Below, piece by piece: positions 17,567 through 25,644 of a stretch of 64,000 bases of DNA. The stretch spans positions 2,914,001 to 2,978,000 of the forward strand of contig NZ_CP016172.1 of assembly GCF_001676725.1 (NCBI RefSeq), given 5' to 3'. The notes below the pieces were generated by a model, which was not told the DNA's origin, did no database searches, and saw only the letters and a program-made list of their open reading frames with translations. How positions within the stretch are numbered: position 1 is the first letter of the stretch; the number at the start of each line of letters is the position of its first letter. This DNA is from Bordetella flabilis. Its GTDB lineage: Bacteria > Pseudomonadota > Gammaproteobacteria > Burkholderiales > Burkholderiaceae_B. The position numbers were made by a program, and so were the translations under genes.

Positions 17567-17729
17567 GTCTTCTATAGAGAACTGTACGCCTATAGCCCCA
17601 CGGGGACGCTCGCGCTATATGGTCGATTCGGACTAGTTCGTATGCACAAACCGCCATATCTGCGGCCTCTCGGTTGCTTGGCAGCTCTGCAAAGGCGCAT
17701 CAAGGGCCTAATCGTCTTCTATAGACGAC
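17567..17729. promoter_or_regulatory. Pair of identical half-sites with TCTATAGA cores in the divergent promoter region
   Basis: GTCTTCTATAGAGAAC (17567-17582) and GTCTTCTATAGACGAC (17714-17729) share 12 identical leading bases around a palindromic TCTATAGA core and end in the same AC. Their cores are 147 bp apart, close to 14 helical turns. The 419-bp gap between the monooxygenase gene (start 17423) and the Bug gene (start 17843) contains no gene. The second copy ends 11 bp before the -35 box of the Bug promoter. They look like operators for one regulator acting on both directions. Confidence 0.55.
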
Positions 17730-17740
17730 ACTTATTTTCG

Positions 17741-17768
17741 TTGACACTCAGCCGTTTTTTTGTATAGT
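17741..17768 (+). promoter_or_regulatory. Sigma70-like promoter of the Bug gene
   Basis: TTGACA (17741-17746) and TATAGT (17763-17768) with a 16-bp spacer lie 75 bp upstream of the Bug start codon at 17843. This is one of the best promoter matches in the window. The leader has a strong ribosome-binding site (GAGGAGGAAGG). Confidence 0.65.
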
Positions 17769-17842
17769 GAGCTCCATCGGCTTGCGCAAGCTGCAGACAT
17801 CAGCAGATACCGCGGCACGAAACCACCGAGGAGGAAGGCAAA

Positions 17843-18826
17843 ATGAAGCTGATTGCCCGTTTGTCAGCCGGCTTGTGGACGGCTATTTCATTGCTCTTGC
17901 CAGCCGCGCAGGGCGCGGAGTTTCCCACACGTCCGGTCACGCTCATCGTGGGATATGCCCCGGGCGGAGGCACCGACATCGTCGCCCGCAGCCTTGCCGA
18001 GGTCTTCTCCCGCAAGTGGGGCCAGCAGGTCATCGTAAGGAATCGCCCTGGCGGCACGGGCGTGCTCGGTATCCGGGATCTGAAAAGCGCTGCACCGGAC
18101 GGCTACACATTGGGCGTCTGGACGGATTCCGATGTGGGCAATTCCGCGGTCCGTGACGATCTCGATTACGACCTGGTGAAAGACTTCGACCATATTGGCC
18201 AGATCGCCGCAGGGGGCACGGTCCTCGTCGTTAACCCCTCCCTGCCGATCAAAAGCTTCAGCGACTTCACCAGCTATGCCAAACAGAATCCCGGCAAACT
18301 GAACTTCGCGGTTGTCTCCGGCGGGGGAATGCATCTGGATAGCTTGCGGATCGAGGCCGCCGCGGGAGTGAAAACCACCATCATCGGCTACCCCGGCACC
18401 GGCCCCGCCTTGACGGACGTAATTGCCGGCCATGTCGACGCGTTGGTGTTGCCCCTGGGCGTGGCGCTTCCCTACGTGAAGAGCGGAGCCGTGCGGATCG
18501 TCGCAGTGGGATCGACCACGCGTTGGCCGGGTCTGCCGGACGTCCAAACGCTTTCCGAAGCCATCCCTGGGCTGGAGAGCACCTTCTTCTACGGTCTGGT
18601 CGGCCCCAAAGGAATGTCGGCCGACCTGAAAGCCACCTTGAACGCCGCCCTCCAGGAGGCCCTGCGCGATCCCAAGCTGGGTGAAAAATTCCTGTCCATG
18701 GGATTCATTCCCACCGGAAATTCCCCCAGCGAATTCAAGGCGGTGATCGCGAAGAAGCTGGCCACCTCGCGCACCGCGGCCGAGCAAACCGGCTTGAAGA
18801 AGAGCCTGCAAAAGGAAAACAAATAA
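17843..18826 (+). CDS. Bug-family (TctC) periplasmic receptor
   Basis: 327 residues with a Sec leader ending near LLPAAQGAEFPTRP. Family features are VTLIVGYAPGGGTDIVARSLAE, RNRPGGTGVLGIRD, LNFAVVSGGGMHLDSLR (the usual position of the apo/ligand-sensitive loop) and IGYPGTGPALTDVIAGHVD. The protein should be periplasmic and bind a small, usually carboxylated, ligand. It is divergent from the Baeyer-Villiger/SDR pair, with operator-like repeats between them, so it may scavenge that pathway's substrate or a related acid. No membrane components are encoded nearby. Confidence 0.9.
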   Translation: MKLIARLSAGLWTAISLLLPAAQGAEFPTRPVTLIVGYAPGGGTDIVARSLAEVFSRKWGQQVIVRNRPGGTGVLGIRDLKSAAPDGYTLGVWTDSDVGNSAVRDDLDYDLVKDFDHIGQIAAGGTVLVVNPSLPIKSFSDFTSYAKQNPGKLNFAVVSGGGMHLDSLRIEAAAGVKTTIIGYPGTGPALTDVIAGHVDALVLPLGVALPYVKSGAVRIVAVGSTTRWPGLPDVQTLSEAIPGLESTFFYGLVGPKGMSADLKATLNAALQEALRDPKLGEKFLSMGFIPTGNSPSEFKAVIAKKLATSRTAAEQTGLKKSLQKENK

Positions 18827-18848
18827 ACCCGGGCCGATCTCCCTGGCT

Positions 18849-18864
18849 CCGGCCGCGTGGCCGG
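18849..18864. terminator. Hairpin in the convergent gap between Bug and ammonia-lyase genes
   Basis: CCGGCC (18849-18854) and GGCCGG (18859-18864) make a perfect stem around a GCGT loop between two convergent genes. There is no T-run on either side, so it is at best a weak or factor-assisted bidirectional terminator. Confidence 0.3.
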
Positions 18865-18938
18865 GGTGAGGATCGTGCCGATGATCATGGTCCGCGCGAC
18901 CGGCCGCATGGTGATCACGCCACGCGGCTGGCCGCCTT

Positions 18939-20534
18939 TCAGTTCCGCTCCCCCGCCATTGCGACTTCCCGGGCACGGTTCGCGCCCTGCAAACTGGGAA
19001 CGATGTCCGCGAACGCCTCGAGGCGCTCGGGGTTCAGCGCCCATTGGCGCATGGTCTCCACGTCGTTGGCCAGATAGCGGTCCTGGTCCAGGAAGGCCAC
19101 CTGTTGGCGGATTCCCGCCAGCACGTCCTCCATCGCAGCCGAACTGCGCGGCCCCTGGGGCAAACGCTTGAGTTCGACACCTTGCGCGGCGGCCATCGCC
19201 TCCACGCCCACGATCGCCGCGGTGTTGGACACCATATCGCCCAGGCGACGCGCCGCGAAGGTAGCCATGGATACGTGGTCTTCCTGGTTCGCAGAGGTAG
19301 GCAGGCTGTCCACGCTTGCCGGGTGGGCGAGCGACTTGTTTTCCGACGCAAGCGCCGCCGCGGTGACCTGGGCAATCATGAACCCGGAATTGAGCCCACC
19401 GTCGCGAACCAGGAACGGCGGCAGGCCCGATAGCCCGCTATCCAGCAGGAGCGCAATGCGCCGTTCGGAGATCGCGCCGATCTCGCTGACTGCCAGGGCG
19501 ATGATGTCGGCAGCGAAAGCCACCGGTTCCGCATGGAAGTTGCCGCCCGATATCACCTCTCCTGTGTCGGCGAAAACCAGCGGGTTGTCCGAGGCGGCGT
19601 TGGCTTCCGTGGCCAATACACGAGCCGCATATACGAGGTTGTCCAGGCATGCACCCATGACCTGTGGCACGCAACGGATCGAATACGGGTCCTGGACCCG
19701 GCCGCAGTCGGCATGCGATGTCACGATCTGGCTATCCGCCAAAAGCGTGCGCAATGCCCGCGCCACGGCGATCTGGCCGGGCTGCCCGCGGGCCGCGTGT
19801 ATGCGCGGGTCCAGCGGCTTGACCGAACCTTGTATCGCTTCCAGCGAAAGCGCGCCCGCAACCAGCGCCGCGCCGAACACGTGTTCGGCTTCGAACAGGC
19901 CGGCAAGCGCCAATGCCGTCGAGACCTGGGTGCCGTTCAGCAGCGCGAGCCCCTCCTTGGGGCCCAGAACGAAGGGAGTCAAACCCACCGCCCGCATGGC
20001 CTGCGCCCCACTTACCTTTTGTCCATCCGGCAGCAACGCTTCCCCTTCCCCGATAAGTACGCAGGCCAGGTGGGCCAGGGGGGCTAGGTCGCCGGATGCG
20101 CCGACCGAGCCTTTGCCCGGTATGCAGGGCGTCACACCCCCGTTGAACAGCTTGACCAGGGCTTCCACGAGTTCGGGGCGCACGCCGGAGAAGCCGCGGG
20201 CAAGGCTCATGGCCTTGGTGGCGAGGATCAGGCGAACCACTGGGGCGGCCAGGATGTTGCCGATGCCCACGCTGTGGGACAGAACGAGGTTGCGCTGCAG
20301 GTCGGCCAGGTGGTCTTTGTCTATACGGGTGCTGGCGAGCTTGCCGAATCCGGTATTGATGCCATAGACCACCTGGCCGCTGGCAACGATATCGCGGACG
20401 GTATGGTGAGCCCCCGCCAATGCCGGGACGAGGTCATCCGCCACTGCGAGCTGGACGTCACCGGCATGGATGCGCCGGAGCTCGGCCAGCGTCATGGGTT
20501 GGGCCGTGAGCCGCACGCTAGAGACTTTCGCCAT
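18939..20534 (-). CDS. hutH: Histidine ammonia-lyase family protein
   Basis: 531 residues from ATG 20534. The MIO-forming triad A146-S147-G148 is in [14 protein letters not shown]. Other hallmarks are [63 protein letters not shown] and [11 protein letters not shown]87 in [10 protein letters not shown] matches the active-site histidine of bacterial HutH rather than the phenylalanine of plant PAL. The expected reaction is L-histidine to urocanate plus ammonia. It is the last gene of an operon with an ABC transporter, a HutC-type repressor and a dioxygenase. Urocanase, imidazolonepropionase and formiminoglutamate genes are absent, so a histidine analogue or another aromatic amino acid is possible. 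Confidence 0.9.
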   Translation of the reverse strand: MAKVSSVRLTAQPMTLAELRRIHAGDVQLAVADDLVPALAGAHHTVRDIVASGQVVYGINTGFGKLASTRIDKDHLADLQRNLVLSHSVGIGNILAAPVVRLILATKAMSLARGFSGVRPELVEALVKLFNGGVTPCIPGKGSVGASGDLAPLAHLACVLIGEGEALLPDGQKVSGAQAMRAVGLTPFVLGPKEGLALLNGTQVSTALALAGLFEAEHVFGAALVAGALSLEAIQGSVKPLDPRIHAARGQPGQIAVARALRTLLADSQIVTSHADCGRVQDPYSIRCVPQVMGACLDNLVYAARVLATEANAASDNPLVFADTGEVISGGNFHAEPVAFAADIIALAVSEIGAISERRIALLLDSGLSGLPPFLVRDGGLNSGFMIAQVTAAALASENKSLAHPASVDSLPTSANQEDHVSMATFAARRLGDMVSNTAAIVGVEAMAAAQGVELKRLPQGPRSSAAMEDVLAGIRQQVAFLDQDRYLANDVETMRQWALNPERLEAFADIVPSLQGANRAREVAMAGERN

Positions 20535-20549
20535 GATCAACCCTATTCA

Positions 20550-20559
20550 TGTATATACA
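20550..20559 (-). promoter_or_regulatory. HutC-type operator upstream of the ammonia-lyase gene
   Basis: The palindrome TGTATATACA contains GTATATAC, a match to the GTnTAnAC core described for the HutC branch of GntR regulators. It lies 16-25 bp before the ATG of the ammonia-lyase gene, in the 82-bp gap after the HutC-type gene. A related element precedes the first gene of the operon at 25446-25457. Confidence 0.6.
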
Positions 20560-20616
20560 GCGTTGAAAACCAAGTCGCATGGGCTGCTTCAGCCCACTCA
20601 TGCGCAAGGGCTTATC

Positions 20617-21429
20617 TCACTGGTCGGGGCCCGGCCGGAACCGGCTACCCAGGCTGTACCGCGACGCCGGGTTCAGGCACCGCACCCACGTCACCGGCAC
20701 ATCTTCGTACCACGTTCGGCGCGTGAGCTGCAGGCAGGGCTCCGTGACCTTCATATCGAGTATGCGCGCCTGTTTGGGCGTCGGCATGACGGCATCGACG
20801 ACATGTTCGACAAGATCGGCAGGTATCGACGCCAGCAGGTATTCGCCGGGCGTGGTGCGCGCGAAATCCTGGTCCATGAAGTCGGGAACCATCCTGGGAT
20901 TGACGTAGCGGTCTTCGAGCTGGATGGGAGACCCATTCTCCAGGTGGACACTGACCATGTGGAAAACCGATTGGCCCGGCAGCATGCCGAGCCACACAGC
21001 GACATCCGGCGCGGCGGCGAGCCGTTCACGCGAAATACAACGCCATTGGTGCTCGTGCCCGCGGGAGCGGATCTCGTTGGCAATATTGGCGATCTGCAGC
21101 AGGGTCGACTGCGGCTTGGCCTCTGCCACGAACGTGCCCACGCCCGGAATGCGGACGATCCGCCCCGCGCCGGCGAGTTCGCGTAGTGCCTTGTTGACCG
21201 TCATTCGCGACACGCCCAACAGAGAGACCAGTTCATGCTCGGACGGCAGGCGCGCGCCGGGCGGCCATGTGCCATCCAGGATGCCGCGAGTCACATACGT
21301 CTTGATCCGTTCATGTAGCGTGGTCGCCGTGCCGCCTTTGATACCCGCGGAGGGCCCCTTCCCCGCCGCGGATTCCTGTTTCCCGGGCGCGGCGGCCATG
21401 GCGAGACGCTCGACGGGTGGCTGATTCAT
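20617..21429 (-). CDS. hutC: GntR-family repressor, HutC subfamily
   Basis: 270 residues from ATG 21429, which overlaps no other gene and follows the ATPase stop by 2 bp. After a low-complexity N-terminus, the winged HTH reads LHERIKTYVTRGILDGTWPP, LPSEHELVSLLGVSRMTVNK and RIPGVGTFVAE. The C-terminal UTRA ligand domain follows, with HLENGSPIQLEDRYVNPRMV and the ending PASRYSLGSRF. HutC proteins repress histidine-use genes and respond to urocanate. The position inside an operon with a histidine ammonia-lyase supports this role, though the ligand could differ if the pathway substrate does. Confidence 0.87.
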   Translation of the reverse strand: MNQPPVERLAMAAAPGKQESAAGKGPSAGIKGGTATTLHERIKTYVTRGILDGTWPPGARLPSEHELVSLLGVSRMTVNKALRELAGAGRIVRIPGVGTFVAEAKPQSTLLQIANIANEIRSRGHEHQWRCISRERLAAAPDVAVWLGMLPGQSVFHMVSVHLENGSPIQLEDRYVNPRMVPDFMDQDFARTTPGEYLLASIPADLVEHVVDAVMPTPKQARILDMKVTEPCLQLTRRTWYEDVPVTWVRCLNPASRYSLGSRFRPGPDQ

Positions 21430-21431
21430 GG

Positions 21432-22175
21432 CTATATGCGGCCGGCCTCCCGGATACTGCGCAGGAATGCGCGGGTCCGGTCGCGTTGCGGATCGCGGAA
21501 AATCTGCTCCGGCGGCCCTTCTTCGTAGACGGCGCCGTCGCACAGGAAACATATCTTTGAAGCCACCTCGGCGGCAAAGCCCATCTCATGCGTGGCCAGC
21601 AGCATCGTCATGCCCTCGTTTGCGAGGTCGCGCACGATATTCAGGACTTCCGAAACGAGTTCCGGATCCAGTGCAGACGTTATCTCGTCCAGCAGCAGCA
21701 CCATGGGGTCCATCGCCAGCGCCCGCACGATGGCTACCCGCTGCTGTTGCCCGCCGGACATCCGGTCTGGATACTCGTGCGCCTTCTGCGCCAGGCCGAA
21801 ACGCGTGAGCAACGCCATCGCCCGCTCCTCGGCCTGCCTGCGGGGCTGCTTGAGCACTTGCACCGGCGCCAAGGTCACGTTCTCCATCACGGTCATGTGG
21901 GGGAACAGGTTGTAGCCCTGGAACACGATACCGATGTCACGCCGCAAGGCATCGACATCGACCCCTGGCCCGGTGATACGGTCGCCGTGAACCAGGATCT
22001 CGCCATCATCGATGGGTTCCAGGCCATTGATACAGCGCAGCAAGGTGGACTTGCCGGACCCGGAAGGGCCGATAAGGCAGACAACCTGGTGCTTTTCCAC
22101 CGTCATGCTCAGGCGATCGATGACCGGCAATTGCCCATACGACTTGGAGATCTCGCGAATTTCGATGAACGACAC
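21432..22175 (-). CDS. Polar amino-acid ABC transporter ATPase
   Basis: 247 residues from GTG 22175, chosen because AAGGAG lies 7 bp upstream and the protein then begins MSFIEIREISKSYGQ; the open frame upstream overlaps the permease gene and is not used. It has Walker [20 protein letters not shown]-loop [13 protein letters not shown], signature [16 protein letters not shown], Walker B VLLLDEITSALDPE and the H-loop THEMGFA. This is the HisP/GlnQ group. It energises the permease encoded 11 bp upstream. The D-loop region has ITSALDPE where PTSALDPE is usual. Confidence 0.92.
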   Translation of the reverse strand: MSFIEIREISKSYGQLPVIDRLSMTVEKHQVVCLIGPSGSGKSTLLRCINGLEPIDDGEILVHGDRITGPGVDVDALRRDIGIVFQGYNLFPHMTVMENVTLAPVQVLKQPRRQAEERAMALLTRFGLAQKAHEYPDRMSGGQQQRVAIVRALAMDPMVLLLDEITSALDPELVSEVLNIVRDLANEGMTMLLATHEMGFAAEVASKICFLCDGAVYEEGPPEQIFRDPQRDRTRAFLRSIREAGRI

Positions 22176-22186
22176 GCCACGGCTCC

Positions 22187-23323
22187 TTAAGCGCCGCTTG
22201 CGCGCATGCGGGCGCGATCGCGTTTTGCCATGCGTTCCACCAGGCGGACCTGTGGCACGGAAATGATGATGAACAGGAGCGCGACCGTCGTTGCGGCCGA
22301 CAGGTTGTAATAGTTCGACGCCAGCACCATGGATTGGTTGAAGGAGTCGATCACGCCCACCACATTGACCAGCGCCGTATCTTTTTGCAGCGCGATAAAG
22401 GCATTCAGCAAGGGCGGGATGATGTTCCGGATCCCTTGCGGCAGGACCACGAATCGCAGCGTCTGCATGTGCGACAACCCCAGCGAGCGGGCGGCCGCGG
22501 TCTGGCTCCAATGGATGCCCTGGATACCGGCACGATAGATTTCCGCCACGTAGGCGCCGACCGTCAGGGTCAATGCAATGACGACATATGTCGTCAAGGA
22601 CAGGTCCTTGAGGATGGGTACGCCGGTCAACGGCAAACCGAACCCGACCAGGTAGATCACCAATACGGCCGGCATGGCGCGGAATATGTCGACATATGCC
22701 GTGGCGAGAATGCGCAAGGGCTTGCCGGCTTCTCCGGGCGCCAGCATGGCCAGGGCCACGATCAGCCCCCAGATCAACACAAAAACCTCGGCGATCATGA
22801 AGATCTTCACGTTGATCCAGAACGCCTGCAGCACCAGGGGAAAGGTCTTGACGATCAGCGGCACCAGGAAGAAGGTCTTGGCCACCGCCTGGTTGTTCGC
22901 CAGAAGGAACTGCACACCCACCACGCAGATGAACTGGCTGAGCGTGTACCCGAGCACGATCCAGCCCAGTACGCGCGCCTGCGATCTGGCCACACGCGCC
23001 GCGACAATGTCCCCGCGGGCTGCAGCGGCCCGAACCTCCAGGCATCGTTTGAAGGTGCGATACAAGGGGAACGCGACCCACGCCGACGCCAGGCCCAGGA
23101 GCGCCACCCCGGCGGGGACCCACCAGCCATCGACCTTGCTGGCCAGAAGGACTTCACGCAGCGCGCCGATCGTGTACCAGCTGGACGCTATCGTGAGCGC
23201 CACCGCCACAAGGGCGGAAAGAAACAGCGCCGTCGGCATGGACGGCATGCCGCCCATGTCCAGACGGCGTTCACGGCCGGCCCCGTCCGCCGCGCCGGAC
23301 ACTCGATCGATAGGATTGCGCAT
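22187..23323 (-). CDS. Amino-acid ABC transporter permease, large form
   Basis: 378 residues from ATG 23323, 13 bp after the receptor gene. The C-terminal half is a normal HisM/GlnP-type permease with six predicted membrane segments and the EAA loop YRAGIQGIHWSQTAAARSLGLS. The N-terminal 170 residues add hydrophobic segments (TALFLSALVAVALTIASSW, WWVPAGVALLGLASAWVAF, VLGWIVLGYTLSQFICVVGV) that the common 220-residue permeases lack. There is only one permease gene, so a homodimer is likely. Its partners are the ATPase and receptor genes of the same operon. Confidence 0.88.
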   Translation of the reverse strand: MRNPIDRVSGAADGAGRERRLDMGGMPSMPTALFLSALVAVALTIASSWYTIGALREVLLASKVDGWWVPAGVALLGLASAWVAFPLYRTFKRCLEVRAAAARGDIVAARVARSQARVLGWIVLGYTLSQFICVVGVQFLLANNQAVAKTFFLVPLIVKTFPLVLQAFWINVKIFMIAEVFVLIWGLIVALAMLAPGEAGKPLRILATAYVDIFRAMPAVLVIYLVGFGLPLTGVPILKDLSLTTYVVIALTLTVGAYVAEIYRAGIQGIHWSQTAAARSLGLSHMQTLRFVVLPQGIRNIIPPLLNAFIALQKDTALVNVVGVIDSFNQSMVLASNYYNLSAATTVALLFIIISVPQVRLVERMAKRDRARMRASGA

Positions 23324-23336
23324 GGCTGCGGTGCTC

Positions 23337-24209
23337 TTACGGCTTGAAGATCGGCACCTTGTTCGGATCCATGCCCAGACTGGGCGCAAGGTATTGCGCG
23401 GCCAGGCGGTCGAAGGTTCCGTCGTCCTTCATTTCCTGGATGAGCTTGTTGAAGACCGCCATGTTGGGCGAATCCTTGTTGACCAATCCGCCCCATCTTT
23501 CGCCGGTGTCGTAGCGCCCCACGACCTCGAACCGGCCTTCCGACTGTTTGGCTCGCGCCAGTACATTCGGGGTGTCGTAGACCACCGCGTCTACCTGGCC
23601 GGCAGCCAGGGCAGCGTACATGGCGGCCACCTCGGGATAGACCTTCAGCGGCTGGGTGGGTTTGACGTGGTCTTCCAGGAACTGGTGCGTGGTGGTGCCC
23701 TGCTTGACGCCCAGCCGCTTGGTCTTGATATTTTCAGCGGTGATCTTGTCACCGGCCCTGACCAGGACCCCCATGTCGGAGTCGAAGTACGGATCGGTGA
23801 AATTCACCGCCTTCTTGCGCTCGTCGGTAATGGTGATTTCGCTGAGCGCGATGTCAAAGCCCTTTGCCTGTCCCGTGAGTATCTGCGCAAACGAACGGCT
23901 CACGACAATCACACGGTCCAGCCCGGCCCGATAGGCCATATTGGCAGCCATGCAGTATTCGAAGCCCCCGTTGATGGTTTCCGGAGAGTCGCCATTCCAC
24001 CATCCCGGCGCGGGCAGCACAGGACGCACGGAAAGCGCGCCCGGCACCACCGTTTCCAGCTTGACCGAACCGCGCGTGCCGCTGACTTCGCAATTGCTGA
24101 ACTGGGCTGCGACCGCGGTCGCGGCGGTCAAGCCGAACAGAAGCGGCGCGAGCAGAAAGCTGGCGCCGGTGCGAAACCATCCTGGTTGTCTGATTGCGTG
24201 CCGTTTCAT
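23337..24209 (-). CDS. Amino-acid ABC transporter substrate-binding protein
   Basis: 290 residues with a Sec leader (FLLAPLLFGLTAATAVAAQF) and the family-3 solute-binding fold: GFEYCMAANMAYRAGLDRV, FDIALSEITITDERKKAVNFTDPYFDS and GVKQGTTTHQFLE. The motif around TITDERKKAVNF is typical for polar and basic amino-acid receptors such as HisJ. Two cysteines (C40 and C84 by count) may form a disulfide in the periplasm. With the downstream permease, ATPase and ammonia-lyase it most likely imports histidine or a related imidazole/aromatic amino acid. Confidence 0.9.
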   Translation of the reverse strand: MKRHAIRQPGWFRTGASFLLAPLLFGLTAATAVAAQFSNCEVSGTRGSVKLETVVPGALSVRPVLPAPGWWNGDSPETINGGFEYCMAANMAYRAGLDRVIVVSRSFAQILTGQAKGFDIALSEITITDERKKAVNFTDPYFDSDMGVLVRAGDKITAENIKTKRLGVKQGTTTHQFLEDHVKPTQPLKVYPEVAAMYAALAAGQVDAVVYDTPNVLARAKQSEGRFEVVGRYDTGERWGGLVNKDSPNMAVFNKLIQEMKDDGTFDRLAAQYLAPSLGMDPNKVPIFKP

Positions 24210-24308
24210 TGGGATCTCCCGAGGAATATGAAGCAGAGCCTGTCCGGGCGAGCCCGGATGGTTCGCGATTGAAGCGGATCTCTGTATGCGTGTATGTGTA
24301 TATGCCGC

Positions 24309-25376
24309 CTAGGCATTCATGGCGGCGGCGGGCTGCGCGATACCGCCGTGCGGCTTGCCCGACCCGACGTCGCCCCACAGCACCGCGTGATCCGCCGGCA
24401 AGGCACGGGAGTTTGGCACAGAAAGCCAGAGGCGCATCAGAAGCCGGTCCTGGCCCGTTTCGACCTGATCCTTGAATGCCGTGCGGCCGTGATAAATAAC
24501 GTGGTTGTTCAAGAGCTGGATGTCGCCGGGCGCGAAGCGCATTTCAAAGCACGACTCTTCGGCCACCGCCAGCAAAAGCCGGATCGCTTCGTGTTCTGCG
24601 TCCGTCAATTTGCGGACGCCGGGCACCATCTGGGCATTCTCGATGTAGGTCAGGGAAAAGTGGCTGGTAGGCTTGCCGTCGCGCACGCCGAAGATCGGCA
24701 AGTCGTAGACGATATGCTCGCCGCCTGCCTCTTCGCCAAACCGGCTGCGCGGGATAGGTTTGCACAACAATGCGTGCAGGTCGGGGCGGCGCCGAAGGAT
24801 CTCGTTGTAGACGGTGGCGCTGCTCGCCAGCTTGCTGACCCCACCCTCGGCCGCCTGGCGCACGCACAACAGGCCCACGACATCGCACCGGTCGGTATGG
24901 AAGCGCAATTGGCCCGGCGTCAAGGTCCGGGCCCCGGAGGACAGGAACTGTTTGCCGGATTCGTCGACCGTCGCGCCGTAGAGCTTGGCGCCGACACCCA
25001 TTCCTTCATCCTTGATTTCCCGCATGACTTCGCCGCGGTAGTTCTGGTACATGGGCGTGCCGAGATGGGCGCCCAGGCCATACCACAACCGCCGCAACTG
25101 CTCCTGGTCATACCGGCCAACGTCCAGGCCCTTCATCTTGACCATGCCGGAGCCGTTCTCCAGCTCCTCCCGCACGTCGTCGAAGAAGGAAGCGGCATCG
25201 GGCAAAGGGAAGTTCTGGCGATTGATCGCACGCCAGGCCACGCCGTCGGTGTTGCGGACTGCCGCGTCGATCTGCTCCAGTACGACCCCCGGGAACGTTT
25301 TGACCCAACGGGGATTGTCGACCATCTCGGCCCCCTTCCACACACAGGCGCCTTGCAGAAAACCCAACTCCGACAT
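24309..25376 (-). CDS. TauD/TfdA-family 2-oxoglutarate-dependent dioxygenase
   Basis: 355 residues from ATG 25376 with AGGAGAG just upstream. The iron-binding motif is H160-T-D162 (RFHTDRCDV), the distal histidine is in NNHVIYHGRTAF, and the 2-oxoglutarate-binding arginine is in RLLMRLWLS. Family members hydroxylate or cleave amino acids, sulfonates and aryloxy acids with Fe(II), O2 and 2-oxoglutarate. It is the first gene of the operon that ends with the ammonia-lyase, 99 bp before the receptor gene, and has a HutC-type operator upstream. It may oxidise the imported substrate or its product; that is inference. Confidence 0.88.
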   Translation of the reverse strand: MSELGFLQGACVWKGAEMVDNPRWVKTFPGVVLEQIDAAVRNTDGVAWRAINRQNFPLPDAASFFDDVREELENGSGMVKMKGLDVGRYDQEQLRRLWYGLGAHLGTPMYQNYRGEVMREIKDEGMGVGAKLYGATVDESGKQFLSSGARTLTPGQLRFHTDRCDVVGLLCVRQAAEGGVSKLASSATVYNEILRRRPDLHALLCKPIPRSRFGEEAGGEHIVYDLPIFGVRDGKPTSHFSLTYIENAQMVPGVRKLTDAEHEAIRLLLAVAEESCFEMRFAPGDIQLLNNHVIYHGRTAFKDQVETGQDRLLMRLWLSVPNSRALPADHAVLWGDVGSGKPHGGIAQPAAAMNA

Positions 25377-25445
25377 GAAACTCTCCTGGCAGACGGACGG
25401 AAAAGCGAGCTACGGCAATCGCAACCGGGACCGATCTGGCTAGTG

Positions 25446-25457
25446 CTGTATAGACAG
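25446..25457 (-). promoter_or_regulatory. HutC-type operator upstream of the dioxygenase-ABC-hut operon
   Basis: CTGTATAGACAG is a dyad (CTGT/ACAG) whose core GTATAGAC fits GTnTAnAC, the same core as in the site before the ammonia-lyase gene. It lies 70 bp upstream of the dioxygenase start. Two such sites bracketing the operon support control by the HutC-type protein encoded within it. The rest of the 268-bp gap to the next gene shows nothing definite. Confidence 0.55.
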
Positions 25458-25644
25458 GCGCTAAAGTACCCTTTTCCATATGGTCTGCAAATACATACTC
25501 CGCGTCATACGGGAAAATCCCTAGGGGATGCTCGGCGGCGCGGCCTGACCGGCTTCACACCGCCGCGTGGAAGGCCGCCGCATGTCCCGGCCGGATGGCC
25601 GTCGCGCAGTACAGCCATTGCGACGGGGCGGCGGATATGCGCAG

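Noticed and set aside
19168..20367. 399-codon open frame on the plus strand
   Set aside because: It lies wholly inside the ammonia-lyase gene on the other strand and shows no domain features.
22176..23123. Upstream extension of the ATPase frame
   Set aside because: It runs through the permease gene in another frame. GTG 22175 with AAGGAG upstream is the real start.
22334..23347. Long Q/H-rich open frame opposite the permease gene
   Set aside because: It is the complement of hydrophobic permease codons. No motif or ribosome-binding site supports it.
24280..24308. GTGTATGTGTATATG stretch as a third HutC-type site
   Set aside because: It has the T-A-rich core but not the full GTnTAnAC pattern, and it could be a simple repeat.
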